The notes beneath the pieces were generated by a model. The model was not told the DNA's origin, ran no database searches, and was given only the letters and a program-made list of their open reading frames with translations. DNA of 64,000 bases from Pseudomonas khavaziana. Lineage in GTDB: Bacteria > Pseudomonadota > Gammaproteobacteria > Pseudomonadales > Pseudomonadaceae. The stretch lies in assembly GCF_019145205.1 (NCBI RefSeq), contig NZ_JAHSTT010000010.1:62001-126000 (forward strand), written 5' to 3'. This document shows, one piece after another, positions 17,106-26,800 of this stretch. The position numbers and the translations under genes were made by a program. Position 1 is the first letter of the stretch. Every line of letters starts with the position of its first letter.

Positions 17106-17338
17106 ATAGGTCCTGTTCTCGGCAAATCTGCGCGCACGGCCGCGCACTCCCAACGGAGCCGCCGCACGATACCAGTTTGCGTATATGCGCAAAAGTGATG
17201 TTTGGGTATATGTAAATAACCAAACTGACTAATAAGAACCGTTATCGCGATACCCACATTTGTCATAAGGGCAATCATGATCTTTACTGTGGTCGAGTCT
17301 TAGTGCCGTCACCTATAAAACCGACAAGAGGCGATGCA
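17106..17338. promoter_or_regulatory. Divergent intergenic region with cysI promoter
   Basis: A relatively AT-rich 233-base region between cysI and the rightward small membrane peptide gene. The segment 17175-17245 has two GTATATG copies and a rough TTGG...CCAA dyad. CysB control of cysI would be expected from other bacteria, but no site could be assigned with confidence. Confidence 0.35.
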
Positions 17339-17452
17339 ATGAGCAATTCCACCAAAGCCCGTAAACCTGACAGTACCGTGGATGCCTGGGCCATTCTTTT
17401 CCTGATCATACTGGTGGTTGGAACCGCCGTATTCTGGGTCAGCCACCAGTAA
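17339..17452 (+). CDS. Small single-pass membrane protein (37 aa)
   Basis: A short gene with an AAGAGG ribosome site 7 bases before its ATG. The peptide is MSNSTKARKPDSTVDAW followed by one transmembrane helix (AILFLIILVVGTAVFWV) and a short tail VSHQ. The strong ribosome site, positively charged N-terminus and clean helix argue that it is real. Function is unknown. It precedes the periplasmic binding protein gene by 78 bases in the same direction. Confidence 0.7.
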   Translation: MSNSTKARKPDSTVDAWAILFLIILVVGTAVFWVSHQ

Positions 17453-17530
17453 AAGAATGCGTTGATTGAGCCTCGATTGGCTGTTGGATTGCCACTATCA
17501 TGGCGATCAATTTTCCAGGCTCTAACAACC

Positions 17531-18598
17531 ATGTTGAAGGTTTTGATTGCGTGTGTGTGGTTAGCAGGATCGGCGTACGGGGCAATGGCCCAGGCCGCGT
17601 CGGTAGTGTTTCTCAACCCAGGCACCTCCAGCGAAACTTTCTGGGTCAGCTATGCGCAATTCATGCAGGCCGCTGCCAAGGACCTCGGCCTGGATTTGCG
17701 CGTGCGTTATTCCGAGCGCGACGCCCATAACACTTTGCTCCACGCCCGCGAGGCGTTGCATGGCAGCGAGCGACCCGACTACCTGGTGCTGGTGAACGAG
17801 CAATACGTTGCCCCACAAATTTTGCGTATGGCCCAGGGCAGCGGGGTCAAGTTGGTGATCGTGAATAACGCGTTGACCGCCAGCCAGAAGCAAATGCTGG
17901 ATGCGCGAGATGATGCCCATTGGGTTGCCAGCCTGGTGGCGGACGACGAGCAAGCCGGCTACCTGATGCTTACCGACTTGCTGCGCCAATACGGCCCGGT
18001 ATCGTCTGGTGAAACCCTGGATCTGCTGGCCTTCTCCGGTGCCAAGAACACCCCCGCTGCACAGTTGCGCGAACAAGGCTTGCACCGTGCCTTGGCCGAG
18101 CACCCCGAAGTCCGTCTGCGCCAACTGGTCTACGGCGAATGGAGCCGCCAGCGCGCTTTCGAGCAGGCCACACAGTTGTTCAAGCGCTACCCGCAGGCGG
18201 CACTGGTGTGGTCGGCCAACGATGAGATGGCGTTGGGGGCCATGCAAGCTTTGCAGGACAGCGGGCGGGTGCCGGGCCAGGCTGTGCTGTTCAGTGCGGT
18301 CAACAGCTCGCCGGCTATTTTGCGGGCACGCCTGGAAGGGCGGCTCACCACCTTGGTCGCCGGGCATTTCACCCTTGGCGGCTGGGCCATGGTGCTGATC
18401 CATGATGATGCCAAAGGCGTCGATATTGACGCTTACGGTGGGCGCGACCGCCAGCAAGCCTTATTCCAGTTGATTGGTGCCGACCAGGCACGACGCTTGT
18501 TGGCGCCTGCTCCGTTGGTGGATTTTCGCGCATTGTCGGCAATCGGCAAGCAGCAACCTTACCGTTACCCCTTCAGCCTGCAACTGTTGCTGCGCTAG
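17531..18598 (+). CDS. Periplasmic substrate-binding protein (sugar-type), orphan
   Basis: A 355-residue exported protein. Residues 1-22 form a signal peptide (MLKVLIACVWLAGSAYGAMAQA), and the mature part has the fold signs of a Peripla_BP_1/4 ligand-binding protein: two lobes, NEQYVAPQILRMAQ, LLAFSGAKNTPAAQLREQG and VWSANDEMALGAMQAL. Related proteins bind sugars or autoinducer-2-like ligands. No ABC ATPase or permease is next to it, so it may serve a distant transporter or a sensor protein; this is inference. The ATG at 17531 is chosen for the signal peptide. Its stop overlaps the stop of the convergent DUF2970 gene by 4 bases. Confidence 0.8.
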   Translation: MLKVLIACVWLAGSAYGAMAQAASVVFLNPGTSSETFWVSYAQFMQAAAKDLGLDLRVRYSERDAHNTLLHAREALHGSERPDYLVLVNEQYVAPQILRMAQGSGVKLVIVNNALTASQKQMLDARDDAHWVASLVADDEQAGYLMLTDLLRQYGPVSSGETLDLLAFSGAKNTPAAQLREQGLHRALAEHPEVRLRQLVYGEWSRQRAFEQATQLFKRYPQAALVWSANDEMALGAMQALQDSGRVPGQAVLFSAVNSSPAILRARLEGRLTTLVAGHFTLGGWAMVLIHDDAKGVDIDAYGGRDRQQALFQLIGADQARRLLAPAPLVDFRALSAIGKQQPYRYPFSLQLLLR

Positions 18599-18813
18599 AC
18601 GCCGGCCAGGTGCAGCACCAGCTTGACGACGCCGAACAGCGTCAAGGCGAATACCACGGTGAACAGGATGCCCAGCACTACGAAATGGCTGGGCTTGCCG
18701 TGGGTAAAGTCGCGCGCACGGTTCTTGCCGCTTTGCACGCCGAAAGCGGCGGCCATGACGCTGTGCAACATTTGCCAGAACGTCGGTGGTTTGTTGTCGA
18801 CTGGATCGCTCAT
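18595..18813 (-). CDS. DUF2970 small membrane protein
   Basis: A 72-residue protein of the DUF2970 type: a short cytosolic start with the FWQMLHSVMAAAFGVQSGKNRARDF signature, split here as FWQMLHSVMAAAFGVQ then SGKNRARDF, and one C-terminal transmembrane helix (VVLGILFTVVFALTLFGVVK). The family is widespread in proteobacteria with no known role. In P. aeruginosa I recall the orthologue lying directly next to metH; here a 4.8-kb toxin-like gene separates them. Confidence 0.85.
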   Translation of the reverse strand: MSDPVDNKPPTFWQMLHSVMAAAFGVQSGKNRARDFTHGKPSHFVVLGILFTVVFALTLFGVVKLVLHLAGV

Positions 18814-18937
18814 GAGAACCTCGTCAGGTGCAGCGTTCTATAGAGCGTAGACAATGTCCGGGCCCAGGGCGTCATTGATTCATCGATGTGCACCCGCACC
18901 GCATAATCGCGGCGGGGGTGCACGGGTTGTCGTGGCG

Positions 18938-21900
18938 TCATTCAGCCCGGGCAGGTTCCAGGTCAAGGAACAGTTGCTTGTCCAAAGGCGGCCTGATCGT
19001 GGCTTTATCCAGGTTGACCACGGCGCGGTTTTCGGCGGCGGCCTTTTCGATCAATTGTCTGCGCGTGAACAGCTGATCTGCTGGAAGCTTCAAGTGCCCG
19101 AAGCTGTACTGCGCGGCCGGCGTCTCGACGGTGGGATAGTGGAAATGCGCGTACCACAAGACATGGGCCGTACCTTTTTCGTACACCGCGTATTCGCTGA
19201 GAAAATCCCCGGCTGCCAGCGGTTCTCGGCTCTTGGCCAGGTTGATATCGACAAACCCGTGACGCCACAGATAGGCAACGTTGGACGCCTTGGGCAACTG
19301 TTGCTTGTAGCCTTCGGCACATACCTGGCGGGCGAGTGTCTGCGCCGAGGCGGCCTCGTCCCGGTACTGCTTGACCAGTGAGCCAGCGCTGGCCTGGCTG
19401 GGATGATCGCGCTGGATTTCATCGGCCAGGGCTTCGAGTTTGCGCGCATGCTGGCTCAGCATGTCATCCCAGTCCAGCGGGCTGAGGGTCTCGCGCCGTG
19501 CGGGGTCTTGAAGTTTTTTCTGCTGGGCGCGAATCGTGCGTTCGATACCGGCCCGTTGGGCGATCAGGGTGTCGGCATTTTGCCTGATGATCTTGAGGGC
19601 GCGGGCTTTCGCTACGGGTGTCGGTGTAGAGGGTTTGGCCACCTCGACTTCGACCCATTCGCTTTGATTGGCATGTTCATGGTACGTGGCGACCGTTTGG
19701 CCTGTCAGCGGGTCTTTGATATCGACAAAACTGCCCGGTGTCGCTGCGTCTGGTGGACGCAAGTCACCCACCAGAGTCGCTTGTTTGCGTGTCTTGATTA
19801 CCTTGCGGCTGGCGGGTTTCGGGCGGGTGGGCGCTGCCACGCCGGGCACGTGGGCGAAGCCTTCCTCGGTGAGAAGCACATCGGCCAGTTGCGCTTCCAG
19901 GCTGGTACGGGCGGTCACCAGTTGGTCGAGGAACTCTGTGCGATAGGCCTCGCGCACAAAGCCTGAGCCCATTTCCGAAAGTGAATTGACGGCGTTCTCC
20001 ATGCGCTCATAGCGTTCCAGTGCGCCCTTGAGTACATCGATCTGTTCGGTGGTGGAGTAACCGCTGGTCGTCCGCATCTCGGTATGTGCCAGGATCCGGG
20101 TGGTGTTCTCGGGGTTGGTGAGGTCCACGATAAAGGGCAACTCTGCCGGGCTTCGCGAAGTATGGGTGCGATCGAGCACCAACTCGGCAAGAAACATCAG
20201 GATGTTTTGTTCGACCGTGACCACGGAGAGATACTGATCCTCGGGGTGCTCTTTGAGCAGGAACTCGCGCAGTTCCGGATCGGCCTGCTTGAGGGCGGTC
20301 TGGATTTTTTCGATCGGATCGTGCATCTCTCGCAATGTTTCGATCTGTCGTTTGCGGGTGTCCAGGAACGTTTGGTAGGCGTAAGGGATGCCTTCGGGCA
20401 GTTCACGGTTGACTCGGTCAAACAGCTCATCGGCATTTTCGCCCTGGTCGGTTTCCAGGATATCGGTAAACTTTTGCATCAGGGCCTCGAACACCGAGCC
20501 CCAGTAGTCATAAATCGCCTTGGCCCCGACATTGCGGGAGGTCTTGTGTTTTGCGTTGGCGTTGTCAGCCTCCATCAGTTCACTGGCCTTATCCTGGATC
20601 CTTTGCATGGCGGCATTGCTCATCTCGGCGTTTTGCTGGTAACGCTCAAAGGCAACACCCCATTCTGCCCTGGCCCTGGCCACGATCTCGCGTCGTTGCC
20701 CATGACGGGCAGCGAGCTTGTCTTGCAAGCCTGGAATTTCGCTCGCGGTGCGCAACCTCAGCCAGTCCTCGCGCAGCTTTTGCTTTTGTTCGACCAGTTC
20801 GGTGCGCGCCTTGTCCAGCGCGCTCTTCAGCGGTAGCGAGGCAAGCGCCTGGGGCAGGAACTCCAGGTTGAGTCGTGCAAGGTCCGCCTCCAACGCCTTC
20901 AAACGGTCGCGATGCTGGCGCTGCCAACGTTCCCGGCGCTCCCTGGGCATACCACCCGCCAGCCGCGCCTGGCGTTCCAGCTGCCAATGCCCCTGGCCGT
21001 CGCTGGCCAGTTTGAAGCCGGGCCGCAGCGGGTGCTGTGGATCCACCAGGTAGACCTCGCCGAAGCCTTGCACCACGCTGACCTGGAACAGCAGCCCGGC
21101 AAGGCTGGCATGCCAGGTTTCGCCAATCCGGTACAACCCCTTGAACGGGCCGCTGGCCTGCGCAACGGGCAACGAGTCTGGCCAAGGTACATGCAGGTCG
21201 AGCAATAATTTCAACAACCTCGCACCAGCCTTGGGGCTGGCAAGCGAGCGGCTGAAATCCAGCGGGGTATGCCCTGTGGCGGGCGGTTCACCAGGCAACG
21301 CCACCTCGCCATGACTTACCTGGGGCACTGTTGGTTCCTGGGCCGGATGGGCAGGGCGGCGCCAGGCGGTCAGCGCCGGTGCGACGTCTTCGTGAGCCTG
21401 CGGTTGGGTGCGCGGCGACGGGCTGGCAGCATGCAACAGCACCATGGCGGTGTTGAGCAGCAGGTCGATCAAGGCCAGTTCGCGGGTGGTCGGGTCGCTG
21501 CTGTCCAGTCCCGCCAGGTCCTGCTCCAGGCTGCTGACCATCACCAGGAACCAGCCGGCCAGCATCGCCGGGCCACGGGCCAACGGCAACAGCAGAGTGT
21601 TGAACAGCAGCCAGGCGCCCTCCATCACGATGGCCCAGCGGCTTTCGCTGTTGGACACTGATTCACGGTCCGCCAGCTCCACCAGGGCCCGTGCGGTACT
21701 GCCGAACAAGTGACTGAGCAGTTGCCCATTGACTTGCGATTGCAGCCATTCTTCGGCGCCTTCATCCACCGCCAGGGTCGCGGGTGCGGGCTTTTCAGGA
21801 ATGGCGAACTCATCCCCGGCCAGAAAGCGAATGATGTGCGGCTCCTTGATACCGCCGTGATCGTAGATCGGCCGCGCCCTGTCGCTCAGCCAGGTGAGCA

Positions 21901-23728
21901 CGCTGGCCTGCAGGTCACCGGGGGCGGCCAGCGCCTCCAGCAGCGCTTCGCGCGTTGGGTACTGATACAACGCATCGGCGTACAAGGGGCGGTACAGCAC
22001 GTGCGGGCCGATGCTGGCGTCCCGGGGCTCGATAATGAAGAAGTTGTTGACGACGTCCGGGGTGGCGCCGGTCTTGCGGCACAGCGCCAGGGGACGCAGG
22101 ACAATTTCCTGGCCGTCGACAATTCGGTCGGTAGGTGTCTCGCCCATCAGGGCGTCTACATAGCGGTAGCCCAGGGTAGTGACACCGTATTGCTGCCTGA
22201 TCGCGAATTCCAGCGCCATGCACGGCAGGTGCACCTTCAGCTCGCGGGTGAAGAGTTGTTCCCGGAGACGGGCATCGACACTGTCGGAAAGCAGCAGGTC
22301 CTTGATCGTTTGCGGATAGGCCGTGCCGATGTCGACCCGCTGGATCAGGCCCGAGGAGCCCAACACGTAATCGTCAGTTAGCCACGGCGGCAGCGTGCCG
22401 CCACTTTTGGATGACAGCGTCAGCGTACCTTTGGGTTTGCCGGCGAGGTTTTTCACCGCCAGCTCGGTCAGCGACATCCTGACGTGGTCGATAATGCCCG
22501 CGCCACCCGGGTAACCGGCGGCCACGGCAAAGTCCAGCAGCACATCGTCAGGGTCGTAGTCGCCATGGTCGGCCTGCATCTGCTTGCGCAGGGAAGCGCG
22601 GCTGAAATCATGCAGGTTTTCTATGCCCTCATTGTAGGAACGCCCCTGGTTCACCCGCAGTACCGTGGCCACCTGCTGCAAGTGCAGATGGTAGGCGAAA
22701 CGGTCATCGGCAGTTGCCTGCCTGAGCCAGCCAGGCAACTGCGCTTCAATTTTCTGCAGCGGTACCGGGTCACCTATGGGCGCTAGTATGAACTGCATCG
22801 CCGGATCCGTGAGCCGGTCCAGGCGCCGGTCAACCTCGGCTTCGCTGGGGCCGCGCAGGTCCATGGCGGCCAGGTCTTCAAGTTGCTGATTGAGGATTAG
22901 CCCAGCCTGTTGTTCGAACAGGTTGCCGTCCGGCTCATTGCGCCGCCAGGTCAGGCTGTCGAACTGGTACTGGCGTTGCAGGCGCAGGCTCCAGGCCTGG
23001 CCAAAGGCATCCAGGGAGTCAAACGCCTCGACCGCTCCGGCGACGTTGCACAGCAGCACCTGTTTGTCGCGTATCAGGAGGAGGTCCGGCGTCAGCAGGC
23101 GTACTTCCTGCGTAGCCCTGGCCAGTGTGGTTTCGATGAAATACGCATAGGTGGCAGGCGTGGAGCGCGGCAGGCGTTCACTGCGCGCCGGCCAGGCTGC
23201 GGCGACCGCCAGCATGTCCCGCTGGGTATCGCCAAGGGTGGAGGCAGCCGCAGCTGCGGCGGTCATCTGGCCTTGGAGAAACTCCCCCAGCCATTGCCAA
23301 CGACTGCGGCCATGGCTGTCGGCCTGGCTCCAGTAATCGACCAGGTCCTGCTGGAAAGACAGATGCAGCGAGGCGCGCAGCTCGTCGATGACCTGCGCAA
23401 TCACCTGCATATCAATGTCAGCCAGGCCGCTACCCGGTGCGGGCGACAAGTAATACGGCAGTTCACCGCGAGGGCTCAGGTCAAGCAGCCGGGGGTTGAG
23501 GACGTGGGCGAGGGCGACATGGGCCAGCAAGGGAAAGGCATAGCCGCCACTGGGGGTAGGGCTGGCGAGCTTGAGCGTGAGCAGATCCAATTGCAGGTTC
23601 GGGTAGCGCTCGCTGATACCCGTGCGCAGGGCCTTGAACACCACTGAAAACAACGCTGGGCGCGTAGCGAAATGGGCGTGGACGGCTTGGCTGGGCAATT
23701 GGCTCAGGGCCGTAGGTGAATCGGGCAT
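18938..23728 (-). CDS. Giant DUF6543 / dermonecrotic-toxin-like protein
   Basis: A 1596-residue protein without a signal peptide. The N-terminus (HFATRPALFSVVFKAL, RYPNLQLDLLTLKL) matches the DUF6543 'dermonecrotic toxin' family of Pseudomonas as I remember it. Hydrophobic segments around residues 690-760 (GAWLLFNTLLLPLARGPAML and following) could insert into membranes. Residues 930-1450 are highly charged and coiled-coil-like. The conserved-looking tail includes FVDINLAKSREPLAAGDF and HVLWYAHFHYP. No catalytic motif could be assigned. A secreted effector or contact toxin is plausible from family naming only. It sits alone between the DUF2970 gene and metH with no immunity gene seen. Confidence 0.78.
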   Translation of the reverse strand: MPDSPTALSQLPSQAVHAHFATRPALFSVVFKALRTGISERYPNLQLDLLTLKLASPTPSGGYAFPLLAHVALAHVLNPRLLDLSPRGELPYYLSPAPGSGLADIDMQVIAQVIDELRASLHLSFQQDLVDYWSQADSHGRSRWQWLGEFLQGQMTAAAAAASTLGDTQRDMLAVAAAWPARSERLPRSTPATYAYFIETTLARATQEVRLLTPDLLLIRDKQVLLCNVAGAVEAFDSLDAFGQAWSLRLQRQYQFDSLTWRRNEPDGNLFEQQAGLILNQQLEDLAAMDLRGPSEAEVDRRLDRLTDPAMQFILAPIGDPVPLQKIEAQLPGWLRQATADDRFAYHLHLQQVATVLRVNQGRSYNEGIENLHDFSRASLRKQMQADHGDYDPDDVLLDFAVAAGYPGGAGIIDHVRMSLTELAVKNLAGKPKGTLTLSSKSGGTLPPWLTDDYVLGSSGLIQRVDIGTAYPQTIKDLLLSDSVDARLREQLFTRELKVHLPCMALEFAIRQQYGVTTLGYRYVDALMGETPTDRIVDGQEIVLRPLALCRKTGATPDVVNNFFIIEPRDASIGPHVLYRPLYADALYQYPTREALLEALAAPGDLQASVLTWLSDRARPIYDHGGIKEPHIIRFLAGDEFAIPEKPAPATLAVDEGAEEWLQSQVNGQLLSHLFGSTARALVELADRESVSNSESRWAIVMEGAWLLFNTLLLPLARGPAMLAGWFLVMVSSLEQDLAGLDSSDPTTRELALIDLLLNTAMVLLHAASPSPRTQPQAHEDVAPALTAWRRPAHPAQEPTVPQVSHGEVALPGEPPATGHTPLDFSRSLASPKAGARLLKLLLDLHVPWPDSLPVAQASGPFKGLYRIGETWHASLAGLLFQVSVVQGFGEVYLVDPQHPLRPGFKLASDGQGHWQLERQARLAGGMPRERRERWQRQHRDRLKALEADLARLNLEFLPQALASLPLKSALDKARTELVEQKQKLREDWLRLRTASEIPGLQDKLAARHGQRREIVARARAEWGVAFERYQQNAEMSNAAMQRIQDKASELMEADNANAKHKTSRNVGAKAIYDYWGSVFEALMQKFTDILETDQGENADELFDRVNRELPEGIPYAYQTFLDTRKRQIETLREMHDPIEKIQTALKQADPELREFLLKEHPEDQYLSVVTVEQNILMFLAELVLDRTHTSRSPAELPFIVDLTNPENTTRILAHTEMRTTSGYSTTEQIDVLKGALERYERMENAVNSLSEMGSGFVREAYRTEFLDQLVTARTSLEAQLADVLLTEEGFAHVPGVAAPTRPKPASRKVIKTRKQATLVGDLRPPDAATPGSFVDIKDPLTGQTVATYHEHANQSEWVEVEVAKPSTPTPVAKARALKIIRQNADTLIAQRAGIERTIRAQQKKLQDPARRETLSPLDWDDMLSQHARKLEALADEIQRDHPSQASAGSLVKQYRDEAASAQTLARQVCAEGYKQQLPKASNVAYLWRHGFVDINLAKSREPLAAGDFLSEYAVYEKGTAHVLWYAHFHYPTVETPAAQYSFGHLKLPADQLFTRRQLIEKAAAENRAVVNLDKATIRPPLDKQLFLDLEPARAE

Positions 23729-23864
23729 GATGAAATCCTTTTTCCTGTGTGAATCCGGCTGGACGGGCTGCCGGGTCAGCGGACCGAGGATCGGTCCTGC
23801 ACAGGAAAACGGATTTTGTGGTCACGGGTGCGGCATCGGGATACCGCAACCCTTGGCCAATGGC
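23729..23864 (-). terminator. Possible hairpin after metH and toxin upstream region
   Basis: The 136 bases between metH and the toxin gene contain an imperfect stem near 23824-23850 (GGGTTGCGGTAT pairing with ATGCCGCACCC on the minus strand). It lacks a clear T run. It may end metH transcription; the toxin promoter must also lie here unless the gene is read from metH. Confidence 0.35.
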
Positions 23865-26800
23865 CTAGTTGTCGTAACCCAGGTTAGGCGCCAGCCAGCG
23901 CTCGGTCACGGCCAGATCCTGATGTTTGCGTGCGGTGTAGCTGGCCACCTGGTCCTTGTCGATTTTGCCCACGGCAAAATACTGCGCCTGCGGATGGGCA
24001 AAGTACCAGCCACTGACCGCCGCCGCCGGGAACATTGCGTAGTGCTCGGTGAGGAATACACCGCTGCGCCCGGCGTGCATTTCCCTGGCCTCGGGGTCGA
24101 GCAGTTGGAACAGCTGGGCTTTCTCGGTGTGATCCGGGCACGCCGGGTAACCCGGGGCAGGGCGGATGCCGCTGTACTGCTCCTTGATCAGCGCCTCGTT
24201 GTCCAGTTGCTCGTCCTTGGCGTAACCCCAGTGCTCCTTGCGTACCTGCTGGTGCAGCCACTCGGCGCAGGCTTCGGCCAGGCGATCAGCCAGGGCCTTG
24301 ACCATGATCGAGTTGTAGTCGTCGCCGGCGTCCTGATAGGCCTTGGCGACTTCTTCGGCACCGATGCCGGCGGTGGTGATAAACCCGCCAATGTAGTCGG
24401 TCACGCCGCTGTCCTTGGGCGCGACGAAGTCGGCCAGGGAGAAGTTCGGCTTGCCGTCGGTTTTGATGATCTGCTGGCGCAAATGATGCAGCCTGGCAAT
24501 CGGCTGGCCGTCCTCGCCGTAGACTTCCAGATCATCATCCTGCACCTGGTTGGTTGGCCAGAAACCGAACACGGCGCGGGCGCTGATGAGTTTCTCGTCG
24601 ATCAGCTTCCTGAGCATTTCCTGGGCATCGGCGTACAGCGCAGTGGCCGCCTCACCGACCACCTCGTCTTCGAGGATGCGCGGGAACTTGCCGGCCAGGT
24701 CCCAGGAGATAAAGAACGGCGTCCAGTCGATGTACTTGGCCAAGACGTTGAGGTCGATATTGTCCAGCACCTTGGCACCGGTAAAGGTCGGCTTGACCGG
24801 GGTGTAGCTGCTCCAGTCGAACTGCGGCTTCTTGGCGATGGCCGCCGGGTAACTCAGGCGCTCGGTGCGCGCACTGCGGTTGGAGGTGCGTTCACGCACG
24901 TCAATGTATTCCAGGCGGGTCTTCTCGACGAAGCCGGCCTTCAACTCCTTGGACAGCAATTGCGTGGCCACACCCACGGCACGGGAGGCGTCGGTGACGT
25001 AGATCACCGCGTCGTTGCTGTACTTGGGCTCGATCTTCACCGCCGTGTGCGCCTTGGAGGTGGTGGCACCACCGATCATCAGCGGCAGGTGGAAGTCCTG
25101 GCGCTGCATTTCACGGGCCACATGGACCATCTCGTCCAGCGACGGCGTGATCAGCCCGGACAGGCCGATGATGTCGCACTTCTGTTCCTTGGCCACCTGC
25201 AGGATCTTTTCCGCCGGCACCATCACGCCCAGGTCGACAATGTCATAGCCATTGCAACCGAGTACCACGCCGACGATATTCTTGCCGATGTCGTGCACGT
25301 CGCCCTTGACCGTAGCCATCAGGATCTTGCCCTTGGCTTCCGGTTTGTCGCCTTTTTCCAGCTCGATGAACGGGATCAAGTGGGCCACGGCCTGCTTCAT
25401 CACACGAGCGGATTTGACCACCTGGGGCAGGAACATCTTACCGGCGCCGAACAGGTCGCCGACGATGTTCATGCCGGACATCAGCGGGCCTTCGATCACC
25501 TCGATCGGGCGCACGAACGACAGGCGCGACTCTTCAGTGTCCTCGACGATATGGGTGGTGATGCCCTTGACCAGCGCGTGTTCCAGGCGCTTGTTCACTG
25601 GCCAGCCGCGCCATTCTTCGGTCTCGGCTTCCTTGACGCTGCCGTCGCCCTTGTACTTGTCGGCGATGGCGAGAAGGGCATCGGTGCCTTCCGGCGTGCG
25701 GTTGAGCACCACGTCTTCCACGGCGTCACGCAGCTCGGTCGGGATCTGGTCATAGATCTCCAACTGGCCGGCGTTGACGATGCCCATGGTCAGGCCGCTG
25801 CGGATCGCATACAGCAGGAATACCGAGTGGATCGCCTCGCGCACCGGGTTGTTGCCGCGGAACGAGAACGACACGTTGGACACGCCGCCGGAGGTCAGTG
25901 CGTAGGGCAGCTCTTCGCGGATATACGCACAGGCATTGATGAAGTCGACGGCGTAGTTATTGTGCTCTTCGATACCGGTGGCGACGGCGAAAATGTTCGG
26001 GTCGAAGATGATGTCTTGCGGCGGGAAGCCCACTTCATTGACCAGGATGTCGTAGGAGCGCTTGCAGATTTCCTTCTTGCGCGCTTCGGTATCGGCCTGG
26101 CCGGCCTCATCGAACGCCATCACCACCACGGCGGCACCATAGCGCTTGCACAGCTTGGCGTGGTGAATGAACTGCTCGACGCCTTCCTTCATGCTGATGG
26201 AGTTGACGATGCCCTTGCCCTGGATGCACTTGAGGCCGGCCTCGATCACTTCCCACTTGGAGGAGTCGATCATGATCGGCACCCGGGAGATGTCGGGCTC
26301 GCCGGCAATCAGATTGAGGAAGGTCACCATGGCCTTCTTCGAATCGAGCATGCCCTCGTCCATGTTGATGTCGATCACCTGGGCGCCGGCTTCCACCTGT
26401 TGCAGGGCGACTTCCAGGGCTTCGGTGTAGTTGTCTTCGCGGATCAGCCGGGCGAATTTGGCTGAACCTGTGATGTTGGTGCGCTCGCCGACGTTGACGA
26501 ACAACGAGCTGCGATCGATGGTGAACGGCTCCAGGCCTGACAGGCGGCAGGCCTTGGGAATATCCGGGATCGCGCGCGGCGCATAGCCGGCCACGGCCTT
26601 GGCGATGGCCTCGATATGGCCTGGGGTGGTGCCGCAGCACCCGCCGACGATATTGAGGAAGCCACTCTGGGCAAACTCTTCGATGACCTTGGCGGTTTGC
26701 GCCGGCAGTTCGTCGTATTCGCCGAATTCGTTGGGCAGCCCGGCGTTGGGGTGTGCGGACACATGGGTGTCTGCCTTGTTCGACAGCTCTTCCAGGTAGG

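Noticed and set aside
23622..26465. A 947-codon open frame opposite metH and the toxin gene
   Set aside because: It is a shadow of the high-GC metH codon pattern, with low-complexity His/Gly/Val-rich sequence and no family signature; metH on the other strand is certain.
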